Below are positions 62,165-64,000 of a stretch of 64,000 nucleotides of DNA, in pieces (position 1 is the first letter of the stretch; the number at the start of each line of letters is the position of its first letter). A model generated the notes under the pieces. That model saw nothing but the letters and a program-made list of their open reading frames with translations, was not told the DNA's origin and made no database searches. The stretch comes from Bauldia sp. (GTDB lineage Bacteria; Pseudomonadota; Alphaproteobacteria; Rhizobiales; Kaistiaceae): positions 1,240,001-1,304,000 of the forward strand of contig JBBCGQ010000001.1 in assembly GCA_037200845.1 (NCBI GenBank), written 5' to 3'. A program made the translations under genes and the position numbers.

Positions 62165-63571
62165 CTATACTTTCTCGGCAGTCGCGCGGCTCGCCGCACG
62201 GATATGGTCTTCGACCGCTTGGCCGGAGTTGGCAAGTGTCACGTAGCGCTCCGCCTTCGCCATGACAGGGGCAAAGCCCACGGGAAGCGCCGGTTCTACG
62301 CCGGCTGCCGCCTTTACTGCGTCGGCAAATTTTGCCGCGTGCGCGGTGGCAAGCGTCACCATCGGCACGTGCGGCAGCGCGAACCGCCGCGCCACGGCGA
62401 GGCCTACGGCGGTGTGCGGATCGGGCAGGAAACCGCTGGCATTCAGCGTCCGCGCGATGGTCTCGGCGACCTCGGCCTCGTCCGCACTGCCGGCGGCAAA
62501 ATCTGCCCGGATCAGGCCGAGGGCATGCGGCGCGATCGCGAACGAGCCGGAGGCGGCAAGGTCCGCCATCAGGGCGCGGACCGCGGCGGCGTCCCGCCCA
62601 TAAGCCTCGAACAGCAGCCGCTCGAAATTCGACGACACCTGAATGTCCATCGACGGCGAGGTCGTCGCATTGACGCCGCGCACCTCGTAGCGCCCGGTCG
62701 CGATCGTCCGCGCCAGGATATCGTTGACGTTGGTGGCGATCACCAGCGTCTCGATCGGCAGCCCCATCTTCTTGGCGACGTAGCCGGCGAAGATATCGCC
62801 GAAGTTGCCGGTCGGCACCGTGAAGGACACGCGCTTCTCCGGCGCGCCAAGTGCTGCCGCGGCGGTGAAGTAGTAGACGATCTGTCCGAGTATCCGCGCC
62901 CAGTTGATCGAGTTGACGCCCGACAGCGACACCGCCTCGCGGAAGTCGCGCTTGTTGAACAGCGCCTTGAGGATCGCCTGGCAGTCGTCGAACGTGCCCT
63001 TGATCGCGATCGGGTGGACGTTGGCGGCCCCCGTCGTCGTCATCTGCCGCTGCTGGAAGGGCGAAACGCGTCCCTCCGGGAAAAGAATGAACACGTCGAT
63101 GTTGGCGTGCCCGCGGAACGCCTCGATCGCCGCCGCGCCGGTATCGCCCGATGTCGCTCCCACGATGGTGATGCGGTTGCCGCGCTTGGCCAGCACATGG
63201 TCCATAAGCTGCGCCAGGAGCTGCATCGCCACGTCCTTGAAGGCGAGCGTCGGGCCGTGGAACAGCTCCAGCACATACGAATTGGGCGCGATCTCGCGAA
63301 GCGGCGCCACCGCCTTGTCGCCGAAGCCGGCATAGGCGGTGCGGATCATCCGCCGCAGGTCGGCTTCGCCGATGTCGGCGCCGACGAACGGCTGGACGAT
63401 GTCGAAAGCGACGTCGGGGTAGGACCGCCCGGCAAAGCCCGCGATTGCGGCGCGCGAAATCTGCGGCCACGAGGCCGGCACGTAGAGCCCGCCGTCGGTG
63501 GCAAGCCCGGCCATCAATACGTCGGAAAAGGAAAGCGTGGGCGCCTGCCCGCGGGTGCTTACGTATTCCAT
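62165..63571 (-). CDS. thrC: Threonine synthase
   Basis: 468 residues. PLP enzyme converting O-phosphohomoserine to threonine. The PLP Lys is Lys112 in HGPTLAFKDVAMQ; SGDTGAAAIEAF and VPTGNFGDIFAGYVAKKMG are the other family blocks. Start at 63571 (MEYVSTRGQAPTLSF) fits the class; readings to 63688 are not supported. Heads the thrC-M16-GNAT run. Confidence 0.96.
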   Translation of the reverse strand: MEYVSTRGQAPTLSFSDVLMAGLATDGGLYVPASWPQISRAAIAGFAGRSYPDVAFDIVQPFVGADIGEADLRRMIRTAYAGFGDKAVAPLREIAPNSYVLELFHGPTLAFKDVAMQLLAQLMDHVLAKRGNRITIVGATSGDTGAAAIEAFRGHANIDVFILFPEGRVSPFQQRQMTTTGAANVHPIAIKGTFDDCQAILKALFNKRDFREAVSLSGVNSINWARILGQIVYYFTAAAALGAPEKRVSFTVPTGNFGDIFAGYVAKKMGLPIETLVIATNVNDILARTIATGRYEVRGVNATTSPSMDIQVSSNFERLLFEAYGRDAAAVRALMADLAASGSFAIAPHALGLIRADFAAGSADEAEVAETIARTLNASGFLPDPHTAVGLAVARRFALPHVPMVTLATAHAAKFADAVKAAAGVEPALPVGFAPVMAKAERYVTLANSGQAVEDHIRAASRATAEKV

Positions 63572-63734
63572 GAGCGCAAACAACGCCTTCCGCCGCGCCT
63601 TAGACTTGTCCGACCCTAGCCACCGCCGCGCCTCGAATGCAAGCACGCCGGGCAGGGGATTGCCGCCGACTGCCGTCGCTTTAGGCAATCGCCGCTGCTA
63701 TAGAAAGGCCGCAATACTCTGGGGAATTGCCTTC

Positions 63735-64000
63735 ATGCCCTCCGTCGATTCTCGCCTGCTCCTCGCCGCCCTCGGCCTCGCCTTCCTGGCCGGCTGCCAG
63801 TCGGGCGGCCCGGGCCGGCCGTCCGCCGCGGCCGTGGTCATAAGCGGCGGCACGATAAATTCGACCGCCGCCCCGGGCTCCGACCAGGCGAATTTCGAGG
63901 CTTACCTCAGCCAGGGCTATTGCCCGCCGGTCCAGATACGCACCGGCACGGAGACGCTGGCGATCTACGAGAAGGGCCACGAGGACGACCAGAACTTCGC
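63735..64000 (+). CDS. Putative lipoprotein, 3' end beyond window
   Basis: Open from the ATG at 63735 to the window edge (88 complete codons). Lipobox LAGC near residue 26 after a hydrophobic stretch (LLLAALGLAFLAG). The mature start is Gly/Pro/Ala-rich, later AYLSQGYCPPVQIRTGTE with a second Cys. No domain recognised in the visible part. Divergent from thrC. Confidence 0.75.
   Translation, partial: MPSVDSRLLLAALGLAFLAGCQSGGPGRPSAAAVVISGGTINSTAAPGSDQANFEAYLSQGYCPPVQIRTGTETLAIYEKGHEDDQNF

Overview
This 64 kb, GC-rich window is an ordinary chromosomal segment of an alphaproteobacterium, most likely in the order Hyphomicrobiales (Rhizobiales). The inference rests on gene content and order: DUF4170 / DUF374 acyltransferase / waaA / lpxK / DUF2093 / mutL; the coxB-coxA-ctaB-coxF-ctaG-coxC-DUF983-surf1 block; fabI / phosphatase / aroC / ribB; pdxH next to an RT0821/Lpp0805-type lipoprotein and a DnaJ protein; a DUF6101-like protein; an IalB-type protein; and type II (kinase-fold) homoserine kinase. 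Genes are densely packed, many overlap by 1-8 bases, and GTG and TTG starts are common. I saw no tRNA, rRNA, CRISPR array, transposase or prophage genes.

Layout. 1-3.2 kb: the N-terminal part of a sigma-54 activator (runs off the left edge), a HAD-family phosphatase and ribF. 3.3-7.3 kb: a lipoprotein, tadA, rluB, rsmD and pmbA. 7.3-13.8 kb: lipid A/Kdo genes (DUF4170, two tandem DUF374 acyltransferases, waaA, lpxK), DUF2093 and mutL. 13.9-19.4 kb: a small membrane protein, purD, ubiA, a DUF6101-like protein, an FAD-dependent dehydrogenase and a COG4315-type secreted protein. 19.6-23.9 kb: fabI, an AT-richer orphan antitoxin-like gene, a phosphatase, aroC and ribB. 23.8-31.3 kb: a leftward run dxs - MFS - PCuAC copper chaperone - SCO - 52-residue membrane protein - tlyA - rlmD-like methyltransferase - YbhN-like protein. 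31.3-41.9 kb: pirin, a GT25 glycosyltransferase, xseB, an HDAC-like amidohydrolase, an enoyl-CoA hydratase, tsaC/sua5, a DnaJ protein, a lipoprotein, pdxH, an aldo/keto reductase, a Kef-type antiporter and a sunset-domain protein. 41.9-44.3 kb: tldD and an IalB-like protein. 44.6-51.3 kb: the aa3 cytochrome oxidase operon, ending in a frameshifted surf1. 51.4-57.2 kb: YqgE, a frameshifted DsbD-domain protein, a peroxiredoxin, rnhA (frameshifted near its end), thrB, a DMT transporter and ispH. 57.3-64 kb: a membrane PAS-GGDEF-EAL protein, a GNAT acetyltransferase, an M16 peptidase, thrC and the start of a lipoprotein.

Functional links. Both TldD and PmbA (TldE) are present but in separate loci. 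Both ends of the non-mevalonate isoprenoid pathway (dxs, ispH) and both threonine-branch genes (thrB, thrC) are here. The copper proteins SCO and PCuAC, encoded in the dxs unit, probably serve the cox operon located about 17 kb away.

Most unusual features: (i) five single-base frameshifts in three genes between about 50.95 and 53.86 kb, with intact genes in between; (ii) an AT-rich orphan HTH antitoxin-like gene with a palindromic candidate operator inserted between fabI and its usual neighbours; (iii) a coupled copper-delivery set with an MFS transporter and a tiny membrane protein; (iv) at least four families of intergenic inverted repeats, including a 32-bp perfect inverted repeat and a 120-bp MITE-like element. 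I did not find a clear new defence or biosynthetic system; the copper set and the orphan antitoxin are the best candidates for follow-up.
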